DNA of 6,257 nt. It comes from Betaproteobacteria bacterium UBA3031 (GTDB lineage: Bacteria; Pseudomonadota; Gammaproteobacteria; Burkholderiales; Eutrophovitaceae). The translations under genes and the position numbers were made by a program. The DNA is taken from NCBI GenBank assembly GCA_002367635.1, contig DFDI01000051.1, forward strand, positions 46,812 through 53,068, given 5' to 3'. Every line of letters begins with the position of its first letter. The first letter of the stretch is position 1. Under the pieces are notes generated by a model, which saw only the letters and a list, made by a program, of their open reading frames with translations, did not search any database and had not been told where the DNA came from. Shown here piece by piece: positions 1 through 6,257 of the stretch.

Positions 1-998
1 AGAAGTTCTCCTAAGCCGCTTCTACCAATTTCTGCCAAAACCAGGCCATATAACTCCTCCACCCTAGGCTCGATAACTTCGGAGAGCATTTGTCGAGATA
101 GCTTCTTCGGAGCACGATCTCCAACTCCGGGCACCTCGATACTCTCGCTTGAATCTGCCAACCCACGAAGCGCGCAGCCATAACGTCGCTTAATCTCCTC
201 CGCCTCCTTAGTGGGCGTTCGAAAAGCCATCGCAATATCGTTGGTTATCTGGTCACCAGCAATTGGGATAACAGCGGTATGCCGAATCGCTCCTTGCGTA
301 AAAATTACGATATCACTGGTCCCACCCCCAATATCAATAAGACAAACACCCAAGTCCTTCTCATCCTCAGACAGAACCGCCATGGCAGATGCTAAGGGCT
401 GCAAAATCAATTCACCGACTTCCAAACCACATCGCCGTACGCACTTTAGAATATTTTGAGCAGCCGACACTGCTCCAGTAACAATATGCACTTTTACTTC
501 TAAGCGCATTCCAGACATAGCTAGCGGCTCCCGAACATCCTCTTGGCCATCAATTGCAAACTCTTGATTAAGCACGTGAATAATTTGTTGATCTGTAGGT
601 ATTGGGATCGCTCGAGCAGTTTCTACAACTCGATCAATGTCAACTTGGGTCACCTCATGACCTTGAACTGCAACCATGCCGTGAGAATTAAAACTTTTAA
701 TGTGACCGCCGGAAATCCCCGTCCACACCTCTTTAATTTTTCGGTCGGCCATCAGCTCTGCCTCTTCAAGAGCTCGCTGGATCGCATTAACTGTTGACTC
801 TATATTGACAACAACACCTTTTTTCATGCCTTTAGACGTGGAGCTCCCGAGTCCAATAACCTCGTATTGGCCATCTTCCTTAATCTCAGCAACAACCGCT
901 GCTATCTTTGAAGTGCCTATATCTAGAGCGACAATAATGTCCGCATATTGAGATTTAATCTTCGCTCCATTTTTTTTTGCCCAATCAATATTTTTCAT
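1..998 (-). CDS. ftsA: FtsA, actin-like divisome protein, first 332 residues (3' end beyond the window)
   Basis: FtsA is a cytoplasmic actin-fold ATPase that anchors FtsZ filaments to the inner membrane and helps activate septal synthesis. The frame is open from the ATG at 998 to the window edge, giving 332 residues of an expected 410-420. The phosphate-1 motif ALDIGTSK is at 24-31, the FtsA-specific 1C domain lies at about 95-175 (GISGGH, NQEFAIDGQEDV, GMRLEVKVHIVTG), the phosphate-2 motif IDIGGGTSD is at 221-229, and IPIAGDQITNDIA is at 244-256. EVPGVGDRAPKKLSRQ (288-303) and EVIEPRVEEL (307-316) are typical of proteobacterial FtsA. The adenosine motif (GG.A/S type) and the C-terminal membrane-binding helix lie outside. 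The conserved core begins about 12 residues later than in E. coli FtsA, after a lysine- and asparagine-rich lead coded partly by a run of nine A. No other in-frame ATG occurs before residue 58, so the start is firm. Closest resemblance, from memory, is to beta- and some gammaproteobacterial FtsA. Confidence 0.97.
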   Translation of the reverse strand, partial: MKNIDWAKKNGAKIKSQYADIIVALDIGTSKIAAVVAEIKEDGQYEVIGLGSSTSKGMKKGVVVNIESTVNAIQRALEEAELMADRKIKEVWTGISGGHIKSFNSHGMVAVQGHEVTQVDIDRVVETARAIPIPTDQQIIHVLNQEFAIDGQEDVREPLAMSGMRLEVKVHIVTGAVSAAQNILKCVRRCGLEVGELILQPLASAMAVLSEDEKDLGVCLIDIGGGTSDIVIFTQGAIRHTAVIPIAGDQITNDIAMAFRTPTKEAEEIKRRYGCALRGLADSSESIEVPGVGDRAPKKLSRQMLSEVIEPRVEELYGLVLAEIGRSGLGEL

Positions 999-1000
999 AT

Positions 1001-1714
1001 TTAGGATCCATCCTTCTGACTAACAGTTGCGCTAACCGAAAAACCATTCGTGTATCTTAAATCAGCGTACTTAACATCTTGTTTAAAATGCGGTTCTGCT
1101 TCCGGAAAAAACCTCATGAATCGCTCCAATCGAGGTTCCACATTTTTCTCGCCCAAAGCGACTACAACGCCGCTAGACAGATGGGCGTACCAAGACTGCT
1201 GTTTTGTTAGCCGTAATCGATCAATGCTGACCGCGTAAGGCTCCAGCAACGCGGACAAACTTAAATACTTTTCCACTACAGCAATATGCTGTCCAACAGG
1301 GCCATCGAGTGTGGGCAGCCTTGCGTCCAACGCCCCATCAAAAAGCTCACCCGAACCATCCAAAATCCCACCATCTTTCCACCGAGCTATTGCATTTCGC
1401 TCCGAGACAAAAACTTCGATAGCATTCGGCCAAACTCTTTTAATTTCAATAGTATCAATCCAAGGTAAAAGCTCAAGCGAGTCTTTCGCTTCCCTTAAAT
1501 TCAAATTAAAAAAACCGCCCTTAAAACGTTTCATGACAACTGATACAAATTGGTCACGAGACGCATGATCGATATCACCAACGAAGTTGATGCGAGTTAC
1601 CTTAAAAAAATCTAAATTAACACCAGCCTTAAAGACAGCATGACAAAGATACAAGCACGAGAGTAACAACAACCCAAAGCTAATCTTGTTCAATGCTCTG
1701 TAGCTATGCCACAT
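1001..1714 (-). CDS. ftsQ: FtsQ, bitopic cell division protein
   Basis: FtsQ is a single-pass inner-membrane divisome protein that recruits FtsB/FtsL and so links the early FtsZ/FtsA ring to the septal synthase FtsW/FtsI. With the ATG at 1714 the product has 237 residues. It has a short cytoplasmic tail with MWHSYRALNK at 1-10, a transmembrane helix at about 11-30 with two cysteines, and a periplasmic POTRA domain from about 37 (FFKVTRINFVG) to about 106. That domain contains LPWIDTIEIKRVWPNAIEV at 83-101, the most conserved part of the family. The beta domain follows and ends with DLRYTNGFSV at 218-227, the region that in E. coli contacts FtsB. A TTG at 1735 would add seven residues and overlap ddl by 32 bases; I reject it because MW..RALN matches the usual protein start in Betaproteobacteria and it lacks a ribosome site. 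The ATG overlaps ddl by 11 bases. The stop is 2 bases before ftsA. Confidence 0.93.
   Translation of the reverse strand: MWHSYRALNKISFGLLLLSCLYLCHAVFKAGVNLDFFKVTRINFVGDIDHASRDQFVSVVMKRFKGGFFNLNLREAKDSLELLPWIDTIEIKRVWPNAIEVFVSERNAIARWKDGGILDGSGELFDGALDARLPTLDGPVGQHIAVVEKYLSLSALLEPYAVSIDRLRLTKQQSWYAHLSSGVVVALGEKNVEPRLERFMRFFPEAEPHFKQDVKYADLRYTNGFSVSATVSQKDGS
1007..1017 (-). promoter_or_regulatory. Ribosome binding site of ftsA
   Basis: Inside the last codons of ftsQ, AGAAGGA ends 12 bases before the ftsA ATG at 998, and a second, shorter GGA (1009-1007) ends 8 bases before it. Either could serve. The site lies in translated sequence, which would tie ftsA initiation to ftsQ translation. Confidence 0.45.
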
Positions 1715-2624
1715 CGCAACCCCGCAATATTTCAAGAACTAACTGCTCAAACGTAAGACCAGATTCCAACGCTGCCATCGGCACCAAACTATGCCCAGTC
1801 ATCCCAGGAACTGTATTGACCTCTAAAACCCAAGGTCCCCCAGCTTGATCCCGCATCACGTCAACCCTACCCCAACCCGAGCAACCAAGAGCCTCAAAAG
1901 CCCTCATCGCAACATCCTGTATATTTCGATCAACACTGGAGTCAAGTCCAGAAGGACAAAAATACCTCGTCTCCTCCGAGTGATATTTAGCTTGATAATC
2001 ATAATTATTATTCGGGGCCACGATTCGAACAACAGGCAAAGGCTTTCCATTCAGCACTGCCACCGTTAATTCATCACCATCTATAAATTGTTCGGCAATT
2101 ACTGTTTCATCGAATTTTCTAGCCAGGTCAAATGCTGCTTTAGCATCTTGCCTTTGCGTGATTTTAGTGATACCGATCGTAGATCCTTCTCTGGACGGCT
2201 TTACGACTAACGGTAAACCCAAATCATCCATTGCCGTCACTAGCTCTTCAACTGTCTGAATCAATGAAAATTTTGGCGTGGGAACACCACAACCTTCAAA
2301 TATCAATTTAGATCGCCATTTATCCATCGCGAGCGCACACGCTGAAACGCGACTGCCAGAGTATGGGATGCCTAAGGTTTTAAGTAACCCCTGAATGGCT
2401 CCATCCTCACCACCTCGCCCATGCAACATAATCATTGCTCGATCTATCTTCGAGGTCAGAGCATCTATGGCGCCATCCTGAGCCGTATCAATCAGCTCCG
2501 CGTGGACGCCCTGATTGATTAACGCTCGGTAAACGGCGGCTCCCGACTCAAGAGAAACCTCTCGCTCCGAGGAGTTACCACCGTAGAGAACTCCCACCAG
2601 CCCCATCTCCTGAACGTTAGTCAT
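1704..2624 (-). CDS. ddlB: D-alanine--D-alanine ligase (DdlB type)
   Basis: Ddl is a cytoplasmic ATP-grasp ligase that joins two D-alanines; MurF then adds the dipeptide to the stem peptide. The 306-residue product matches E. coli DdlB in length and aligns to it by eye throughout. The N-terminal domain has YGGNSSEREVSLESG at 14-28, where Glu20 matches the Glu15 of E. coli DdlB that binds the first D-Ala. The central region has LHGRGGEDG at 67-75, AMDKWRSK at 99-106 and the loop KPSREGST at 142-149 with Ser148. The C-terminal part has YDYQAKY at 208-214 (Tyr214), GWGRVDV at 250-256 (Arg253) and EVNTVPGMT at 268-276 with the metal-binding Glu268 and Asn270. Tyr214 predicts a D-Ala product, not the D-lactate of resistance ligases, which have Phe. 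The ATG overlaps the murB stop as ATGA; GGGTGA 6 bases upstream is a modest ribosome site. The symbol ddlB is given for the dcw-linked copy. Confidence 0.97.
   Translation of the reverse strand: MTNVQEMGLVGVLYGGNSSEREVSLESGAAVYRALINQGVHAELIDTAQDGAIDALTSKIDRAMIMLHGRGGEDGAIQGLLKTLGIPYSGSRVSACALAMDKWRSKLIFEGCGVPTPKFSLIQTVEELVTAMDDLGLPLVVKPSREGSTIGITKITQRQDAKAAFDLARKFDETVIAEQFIDGDELTVAVLNGKPLPVVRIVAPNNNYDYQAKYHSEETRYFCPSGLDSSVDRNIQDVAMRAFEALGCSGWGRVDVMRDQAGGPWVLEVNTVPGMTGHSLVPMAALESGLTFEQLVLEILRGCDVA
1720..1725 (-). promoter_or_regulatory. Weak ribosome binding site of ftsQ
   Basis: GCGGGG on the minus strand ends 5 bases before the ATG at 1714-1712 and lies inside the last codons of ddl. It is a weak Shine-Dalgarno match, but the alternative TTG start at 1735 has no purine-rich stretch upstream, so this site tips the choice to the ATG. 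Weak initiation would fit the low abundance known for FtsQ, which is inference here. Confidence 0.4.
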
Positions 2625-3517
2625 AAATGGTCACCCACAATATGAACCTCTCTCTTCAATCGAATACCTGATTTACACTCCACTTCAGATTGAACCTCAG
2701 CGATCAAATCTTCAATATTTTTCGCTGTCGCATCACCATTATTGATGATGAAATTAGCGTGTTTATCGGATACTACAGCAGGGCCATTAGAGCGACCTTT
2801 TAATCCATTACTTTCAATAAGCCTAGCCGCAAAATCTCCATCAGGATTCCGAAACACAGAACCTGAATTTGGTTTACTCAGTGGTTGCTCACGAACTCGT
2901 CGCTTCAAAAGTTCGCTAATTCTAGCTCTAGACTTTTGGCCATCACCTGCGACAAAACCGAACCACGCACCAATGAAAAACTCTTTTCCCTCATGTTTTG
3001 GACTGACCTCTCTATAGCCAACCAAATAATCAGAGACTGGTCTTTCTTTAATCTCTCCATTCGCTGTGATCGTCCTTACGCGTTGAACACAATCCCAAAC
3101 CTCAGAGCCATAACAGCCCGCATTCATTGCCAATGCCCCACCAACAGAGCCCGGGATGCCAGCCATGAACTCTGCGCCTTCGTAACCCATATTCGCCGAA
3201 AAACGAGCCAACTTGGGTAACGCAACTCCTGAACTGGCGTAGAACAAAGCATCTACCCCATGACCTAAAATAGACAACTTAGAAAGTCCTCGATGAGTAA
3301 ATACGACAAGCGCCGCAAGGCCTCCATCACGAACGAGCAGATTACTTCCAAGCCCAACAAACACGACAGGCAGATCAGAAAAAGAATGGCGCGCAAGGAA
3401 TAACGAAAGATCCTCTTCAGACGAAGGCGCATAACCAAACCTTGCCACTCCCCCAGCTCTCCAGGCGGTCTGTCGACTCATTGGTACGTTCTCTAGTAAT
3501 GTCGCCTGAGGATTCAT
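2621..3517 (-). CDS. murB: MurB, UDP-N-acetylenolpyruvoylglucosamine reductase
   Basis: MurB is the cytoplasmic FAD enzyme that uses NADPH to reduce UDP-GlcNAc-enolpyruvate to UDP-MurNAc, the substrate of MurC encoded just upstream. In the 298-residue product the FAD-binding part shows WRAGGVA at 19-25, GLGSNLLVRD at 55-64 and GIPGSVGGALAMNAGCYG at 120-137. The substrate part shows GYRE at 167-170, with the conserved Arg169, then NSGSVFRNP at 217-225, where Ser220 matches the proton-donor serine, and the C-terminal Glu290. The length and GSVFRNP followed by RLIE..GLKG fit the shorter type II MurB, not the about 340-residue E. coli type I. The start is the ATG 9 bases after the murC stop; AAGGAG at 3538-3533 lies 15 bases upstream, which is a long spacing. 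An in-frame ATG at residue 13 is the alternative but would leave less N-terminal lead. The stop overlaps ddl as ATGA. Confidence 0.97.
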   Translation of the reverse strand: MNPQATLLENVPMSRQTAWRAGGVARFGYAPSSEEDLSLFLARHSFSDLPVVFVGLGSNLLVRDGGLAALVVFTHRGLSKLSILGHGVDALFYASSGVALPKLARFSANMGYEGAEFMAGIPGSVGGALAMNAGCYGSEVWDCVQRVRTITANGEIKERPVSDYLVGYREVSPKHEGKEFFIGAWFGFVAGDGQKSRARISELLKRRVREQPLSKPNSGSVFRNPDGDFAARLIESNGLKGRSNGPAVVSDKHANFIINNGDATAKNIEDLIAEVQSEVECKSGIRLKREVHIVGDHL

Positions 3518-3526
3518 GTCTAGAGT

Positions 3527-4954
3527 TTAGATCTCCTTCTGTTGACCACAATTTGACTGCTCGCTACCAGCCACTAAGCTTGCAGAAAGCGACCCAATTG
3601 TGCCCGCACCCATTGTGATAACAAGGTCACCATCCTCGACTAACTCTGTGAGCATCAGGCCAGCATCTTCAACTCCCCGAACACAGACAGGATTCAAGTC
3701 GGAAATCATTCTGATCGATCTGGCAATTCCAGAGCTATCAACTCCAACGATAGGAGGCTCACCGGCAGGATAGATATCGGTAATAATCAGCACGTCAGCC
3801 TTACTCAACACTCTGACAAAGTCGTCAAAGCAGTCCCTAGTGCGAGTATATCGGTGTGGTTGGAACACAAGCACCAACCGATTATTCGGATAAGCCTCCC
3901 GGACTGCTGCCAAGGTAGGTTCAACCTCGTTCGGATGATGACCATAATCATCGTATAGCGTCACAGTCTTCTTACCAATTGTGACACTACCGTAGGTCTC
4001 CAGCCTTCGCCCGACTCCTTGGAATGACTCCAGCGCACGACAAATAACGTCGTCGCTAATGCTCAACTCTGTCGCCAGAGCAATTGCAGCAAGGCTGTTC
4101 AGCACATTGTGACTTCCCAAACAGTTCAAACGAATCTCCAATGGAGGATAAATTTTGGGTCCAAAATTTCGCTCGACCGTAAAGCACATTTTCCCGTCTA
4201 TTCGCTTAGGAACTCCAGCCCTGATTTGCGCCTCTTTATCAAAACCATAGGTGATGACATGCCTAGACAAACTGGGCAAGATCTCTTTAACGCCTGGATC
4301 ATCCAGACATAAGACAGCCGTCCCGTAAAACGGAATGCGGGAAATAAAGTTCGAGAACGCTTGTTTGAGACGCTCGTAATCATGATCGTAAGCCTCGAGA
4401 TGATCGCGATCAATGTTTGTCACAACACAAATTACTGGTTGTAACAGCAGAAAAGACGCATCAGACTCATCAGCCTCAACAACAATAAAATCCCCCGCCC
4501 CTAAACGCGCATTAGTTCCTGCAGACGCAAGTCGGCCACCAATAACATAAGTTGGGTCCATACCTGACTCTGCCAAAATACTTGCTACCAAGCTTGTAGT
4601 CGTAGTCTTGCCATGAGTGCCTGCAATAGCTATACCTTGTTTGAATCTCATCAATTCTGAGAGCATCATCGCCCTTGGAACGACAGGGATTCCTTTACGC
4701 TTTGCCTCAACAATCTCAGGATTTTCAGGATCAATCGCAGAAGATGTGACCAACACATCCACATTGGCCACATTCTCAACATTATGGCCAATTACGATCT
4801 CAATGCCCAAGCCCCTCAATCGTATAACAGCCGCGGATTCTCGTAAGTCAGATCCAGACACCTCATAACCAAGATTAGATAGAACCTCAGCAATACCACT
4901 CATGCCAACGCCACCAATACCTACAAAGTGTATCGACTTGACTTTATATTTCAT
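3527..4954 (-). CDS. murC: MurC, UDP-N-acetylmuramate--L-alanine ligase
   Basis: MurC is the cytoplasmic, ATP-dependent ligase that adds L-alanine, the first stem-peptide residue, to UDP-MurNAc. The 475-residue product is of usual length and has the three Mur-ligase domains. The Rossmann-like N domain has GIGGVGMSG at 12-20 for the UDP part of the substrate. The central ATPase domain has the P-loop GTHGKTTT at 112-119, EADESD at 160-165 with the metal/ATP-site acidic residues, TNIDRDHLEAY at 179-189, and GSHNVLNS at 280-287. The C-terminal domain has DDYGHHPNE at 335-343 and FQPHRYTRT at 364-372. GVGMSG and YGHHP separate MurC from MurD, MurE and MurF; the related recycling ligase Mpl is less likely in a dcw cluster. 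The ATG overlaps the murG stop as ATGA, with GAGGA (4968-4964) 9 bases upstream. No key residue is missing. Confidence 0.98.
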   Translation of the reverse strand: MKYKVKSIHFVGIGGVGMSGIAEVLSNLGYEVSGSDLRESAAVIRLRGLGIEIVIGHNVENVANVDVLVTSSAIDPENPEIVEAKRKGIPVVPRAMMLSELMRFKQGIAIAGTHGKTTTTSLVASILAESGMDPTYVIGGRLASAGTNARLGAGDFIVVEADESDASFLLLQPVICVVTNIDRDHLEAYDHDYERLKQAFSNFISRIPFYGTAVLCLDDPGVKEILPSLSRHVITYGFDKEAQIRAGVPKRIDGKMCFTVERNFGPKIYPPLEIRLNCLGSHNVLNSLAAIALATELSISDDVICRALESFQGVGRRLETYGSVTIGKKTVTLYDDYGHHPNEVEPTLAAVREAYPNNRLVLVFQPHRYTRTRDCFDDFVRVLSKADVLIITDIYPAGEPPIVGVDSSGIARSIRMISDLNPVCVRGVEDAGLMLTELVEDGDLVITMGAGTIGSLSASLVAGSEQSNCGQQKEI

Positions 4955-6012
4955 GGTATTAGATCCTCAATGTGTTGCCCAACGGAAATTGATGCCCCCT
5001 GCTTACGGCCCAATCTGGCCTTTACCCCCATCATCATGAGCTCCCGTCGACTGAACTTCTCTAAGTATCCGACCAACAAATCTACGGAAATTTTAGCCTC
5101 GTCAATGATAATCGCAGCCCCCAATTTTTCCAAAAACTCACTATTCTTTGTTTGATGGTCATCAACCGCAAACGGATAAGGCACAAGGATACTGGCAACC
5201 CCAACAGCAGCTATTTCAGAAACCGATAAAGCCCCGGCTCGAGAGATGACTAAATCCGCTTGTGAATAAGCTAAAGGAATATCTTCTATGAACTCGAACA
5301 AGGTAGCCTCGACTTCCAATTTATCGTATAAATTTTGTAGTTCAGCCAGCTTGTTTCGTCCCGCCTGATGAACAACGTGTGGTCGATCGTCTTTGCGAAT
5401 CTTAGAAATCGAAACAGGCAGAAGCTCATTAAACGTTTTAGCGCCCAAACTGCCGCCAACAACAAGGACCTTTAAGCGCCCCTCTCGCTCCGCATATCGA
5501 ATCTCTGGGGGTCGGATATTTTCAAATTCCGGTCTCAGTGGGTTACCAACATATACACCCCTACCAAGTGAGCCGGGAAAACCCAGCAACACTTTTGTAC
5601 TGATTTTAGCAAGCAGTCGATTCGCTAATCCGGGGATCGCATTCTGCTCATGGATAACTATTGGGCAACGGTTAAGAAGAGCGGCAATACCGCCAGGAAC
5701 ACTGACGTAGCCACCAAACCCAACGACCACGTCAGGTTTAATCTTTTTAAAAAATTGAATAACCTCTAAACAAGCAAACAACAAGTTTATGGGTAGGAGC
5801 AGCCAACCGAGGATACCATTCCTTCTAACGCCAGAAAACTTAATAAATAACATTCTAGAAGGAGCCAGCTTGACCAATTGTTTTTCCAACCCTCTTGTCC
5901 CACCAAGCCAAAAAATATCCCAATTTCTTTTCTCAAGATAATCGGCTACGGCAAGAGCTGGGAACACATGTCCACCGGTGCCACCCGCCATTATTAGAAT
6001 CCGCTTACTCAA
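4951..6012 (-). CDS. murG: MurG, UDP-GlcNAc:lipid I GlcNAc transferase
   Basis: MurG moves GlcNAc from UDP-GlcNAc to lipid I on the inner face of the cytoplasmic membrane, giving lipid II. The 353-residue product has the family's usual length and is a two-domain GT-B (family GT28) enzyme. The N-terminal acceptor domain shows GGTGGH at 10-15, with the conserved His15, then GFGGYVSVPG at 98-107 and HEQNAIPGLAN at 121-131. A hydrophobic, basic-flanked patch at about 66-85 fits the membrane-contacting surface. The C-terminal donor domain has GGSLGA at 186-191, SRAGALSVSE at 257-266 and PYPFAVDDHQTKN at 278-290, which binds the sugar nucleotide. The start is TTG, overlapping the ftsW stop as TTGA and preceded by GAAGGGG. 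The stop overlaps murC as ATGA. AVDDHQT differs from the E. coli sequence here and is the form I associate with non-enteric proteobacteria. Confidence 0.98.
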   Translation of the reverse strand: MSKRILIMAGGTGGHVFPALAVADYLEKRNWDIFWLGGTRGLEKQLVKLAPSRMLFIKFSGVRRNGILGWLLLPINLLFACLEVIQFFKKIKPDVVVGFGGYVSVPGGIAALLNRCPIVIHEQNAIPGLANRLLAKISTKVLLGFPGSLGRGVYVGNPLRPEFENIRPPEIRYAEREGRLKVLVVGGSLGAKTFNELLPVSISKIRKDDRPHVVHQAGRNKLAELQNLYDKLEVEATLFEFIEDIPLAYSQADLVISRAGALSVSEIAAVGVASILVPYPFAVDDHQTKNSEFLEKLGAAIIIDEAKISVDLLVGYLEKFSRRELMMMGVKARLGRKQGASISVGQHIEDLIP

Positions 6013-6257
6013 AGGTTTATCCCCTTCATGAGGGCGCGATTTTCATAGTCGATCCTAAAGATCACTCCGATCGCTAAGCAGTTCATCATCAGACCACTAC
6101 CCCCGAAAGATAGCAGCGGCAGGGTAAGGCCCTTCGTTGGAAGCGCGCCAACATTCACCCCCATATTAATCAGCGCCTGAACGCCGATCCAAATAGCTAA
6201 ACCTTGCGCTACCAAAGCAGCAAAATATCGCTCTAAACGAGCAGCCTGATTGCCGAT
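6009..6257 (-). CDS. ftsW: FtsW, septal peptidoglycan polymerase (SEDS family), C-terminal 82 residues only
   Basis: This is the 3' end of a gene whose start lies beyond the high-coordinate edge; 82 codons and a TGA stop are present, and the frame is open to the edge. FtsW is an inner-membrane SEDS glycosyltransferase that polymerises lipid II at the division septum together with FtsI. The visible part holds a hydrophobic segment at local residues about 11-35, the conserved loop with NMGVN, LPTKGLTLPL and SFGGSG at about 31-55, and a final hydrophobic helix at about 53-68. A short cytoplasmic tail follows, with RIDYENRALMKG. The loop is the classic SEDS signature. RodA shares this fold, but the position directly before murG in a dcw cluster and the DYENR tail favour FtsW. 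The stop codon overlaps the murG start by 4 bases (TTGA). Confidence 0.95.
   Translation of the reverse strand: MGNQAARLERYFAALVAQGLAIWIGVQALINMGVNVGALPTKGLTLPLLSFGGSGLMMNCLAIGVIFRIDYENRALMKGINL
6021..6027 (-). promoter_or_regulatory. Ribosome binding site of murG
   Basis: On the minus strand a GAAGGGG stretch lies 8 bases before the TTG at 6012-6010, inside the last codons of ftsW. It is a good Shine-Dalgarno match at normal spacing and supports the unusual TTG as the murG start. The next in-frame ATG (residue 8) would cut into the conserved first beta strand before GGTGGH. Confidence 0.65.

Noticed and set aside
11..235. Minus-strand open frame of 74 codons rich in arginine
   Set aside because: It lies within ftsA in another frame. 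The ftsA frame carries clear conserved sequence across the same bases, and the short frame has no ribosome site or family resemblance.
650..670. TTGACA-like -35 box on the minus strand inside ftsA
   Set aside because: No acceptable -10 hexamer follows at 16-18 bases; the match is explained by the coding sequence for VDID.
543..797. Plus-strand open frame antisense to ftsA
   Set aside because: It is the complement of well-conserved ftsA coding sequence, with no recognisable domain and no promoter or ribosome site.
804..840. TTGACA on the plus strand opposite ftsA
   Set aside because: The hexamer 17 bases further on is GCCTTT, not a -10 box, and no plus-strand gene follows.
2742..3220. Two overlapping plus-strand frames opposite murB
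   Set aside because: Both are antisense shadows of the conserved murB frame; their translations are low-complexity and match nothing I recognise.
4198..4413. Minus-strand 71-codon frame inside murC
   Set aside because: It is out of frame with murC, whose own translation here is continuous and family-typical, so neither a frameshift nor a nested gene is needed.
5393..5710. Plus-strand 105-codon frame opposite murG
   Set aside because: It is antisense to the donor-domain and HEQNAIPG motifs of murG and shows no independent coding evidence.
5741..5762. Adjacent T and A runs in murG that could suggest a terminator or slippage site
   Set aside because: They encode a normal stretch (QFFKKIKPD) at a conserved position, with no GC-rich stem beside them.

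Overview
The window is a contiguous piece of the dcw (division and cell wall) gene cluster, read entirely from the minus strand. In transcription order (high to low coordinates) it carries the 3' end of ftsW, then complete murG, murC, murB, ddl and ftsQ, and the first 332 codons of ftsA, which runs off the low-coordinate end. Each assignment rests on family motifs read directly in the translation. I found no RNA gene, mobile element, CRISPR array, repeat array, promoter or terminator, and no unknown gene; this is a conserved core region, not a novel system.

The layout is very compact. ftsW/murG, murG/murC and murB/ddl overlap by 4 bases (TTGA, ATGA, ATGA), ddl/ftsQ by 11 bases with the start I prefer, murC/murB are 9 bases apart and ftsQ/ftsA 2 bases apart. 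No stretch lacks a gene, so any internal promoter would have to lie inside a coding sequence. The spacing points to one polycistronic mRNA with translational coupling. murG starts at TTG; the other starts inside the window are ATG.

The genes form one pathway. MurC adds L-Ala to UDP-MurNAc, which MurB makes from UDP-GlcNAc-enolpyruvate. Ddl makes the D-Ala-D-Ala dipeptide for the end of the stem peptide. MurG adds GlcNAc to lipid I to give lipid II. FtsW polymerises lipid II at the septum. FtsQ links the septal synthase to the divisome, and FtsA tethers FtsZ filaments to the membrane and helps activate the divisome. ftsZ would be expected just past the low-coordinate edge.

The organism is a Gram-negative proteobacterium. 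FtsA, the FtsQ start (MW..RALN), the FtsW tail (R-DYENR-LM-G) and the MurG segment AVDDHQT-N look most like Betaproteobacteria or non-enteric Gammaproteobacteria as I remember them. murB between murC and ddl, unlike Escherichia coli, agrees with this. Base composition is moderate, by eye a little under 50% GC, so a high-GC Burkholderia-type genome is unlikely. Genus or species cannot be given from this window alone.
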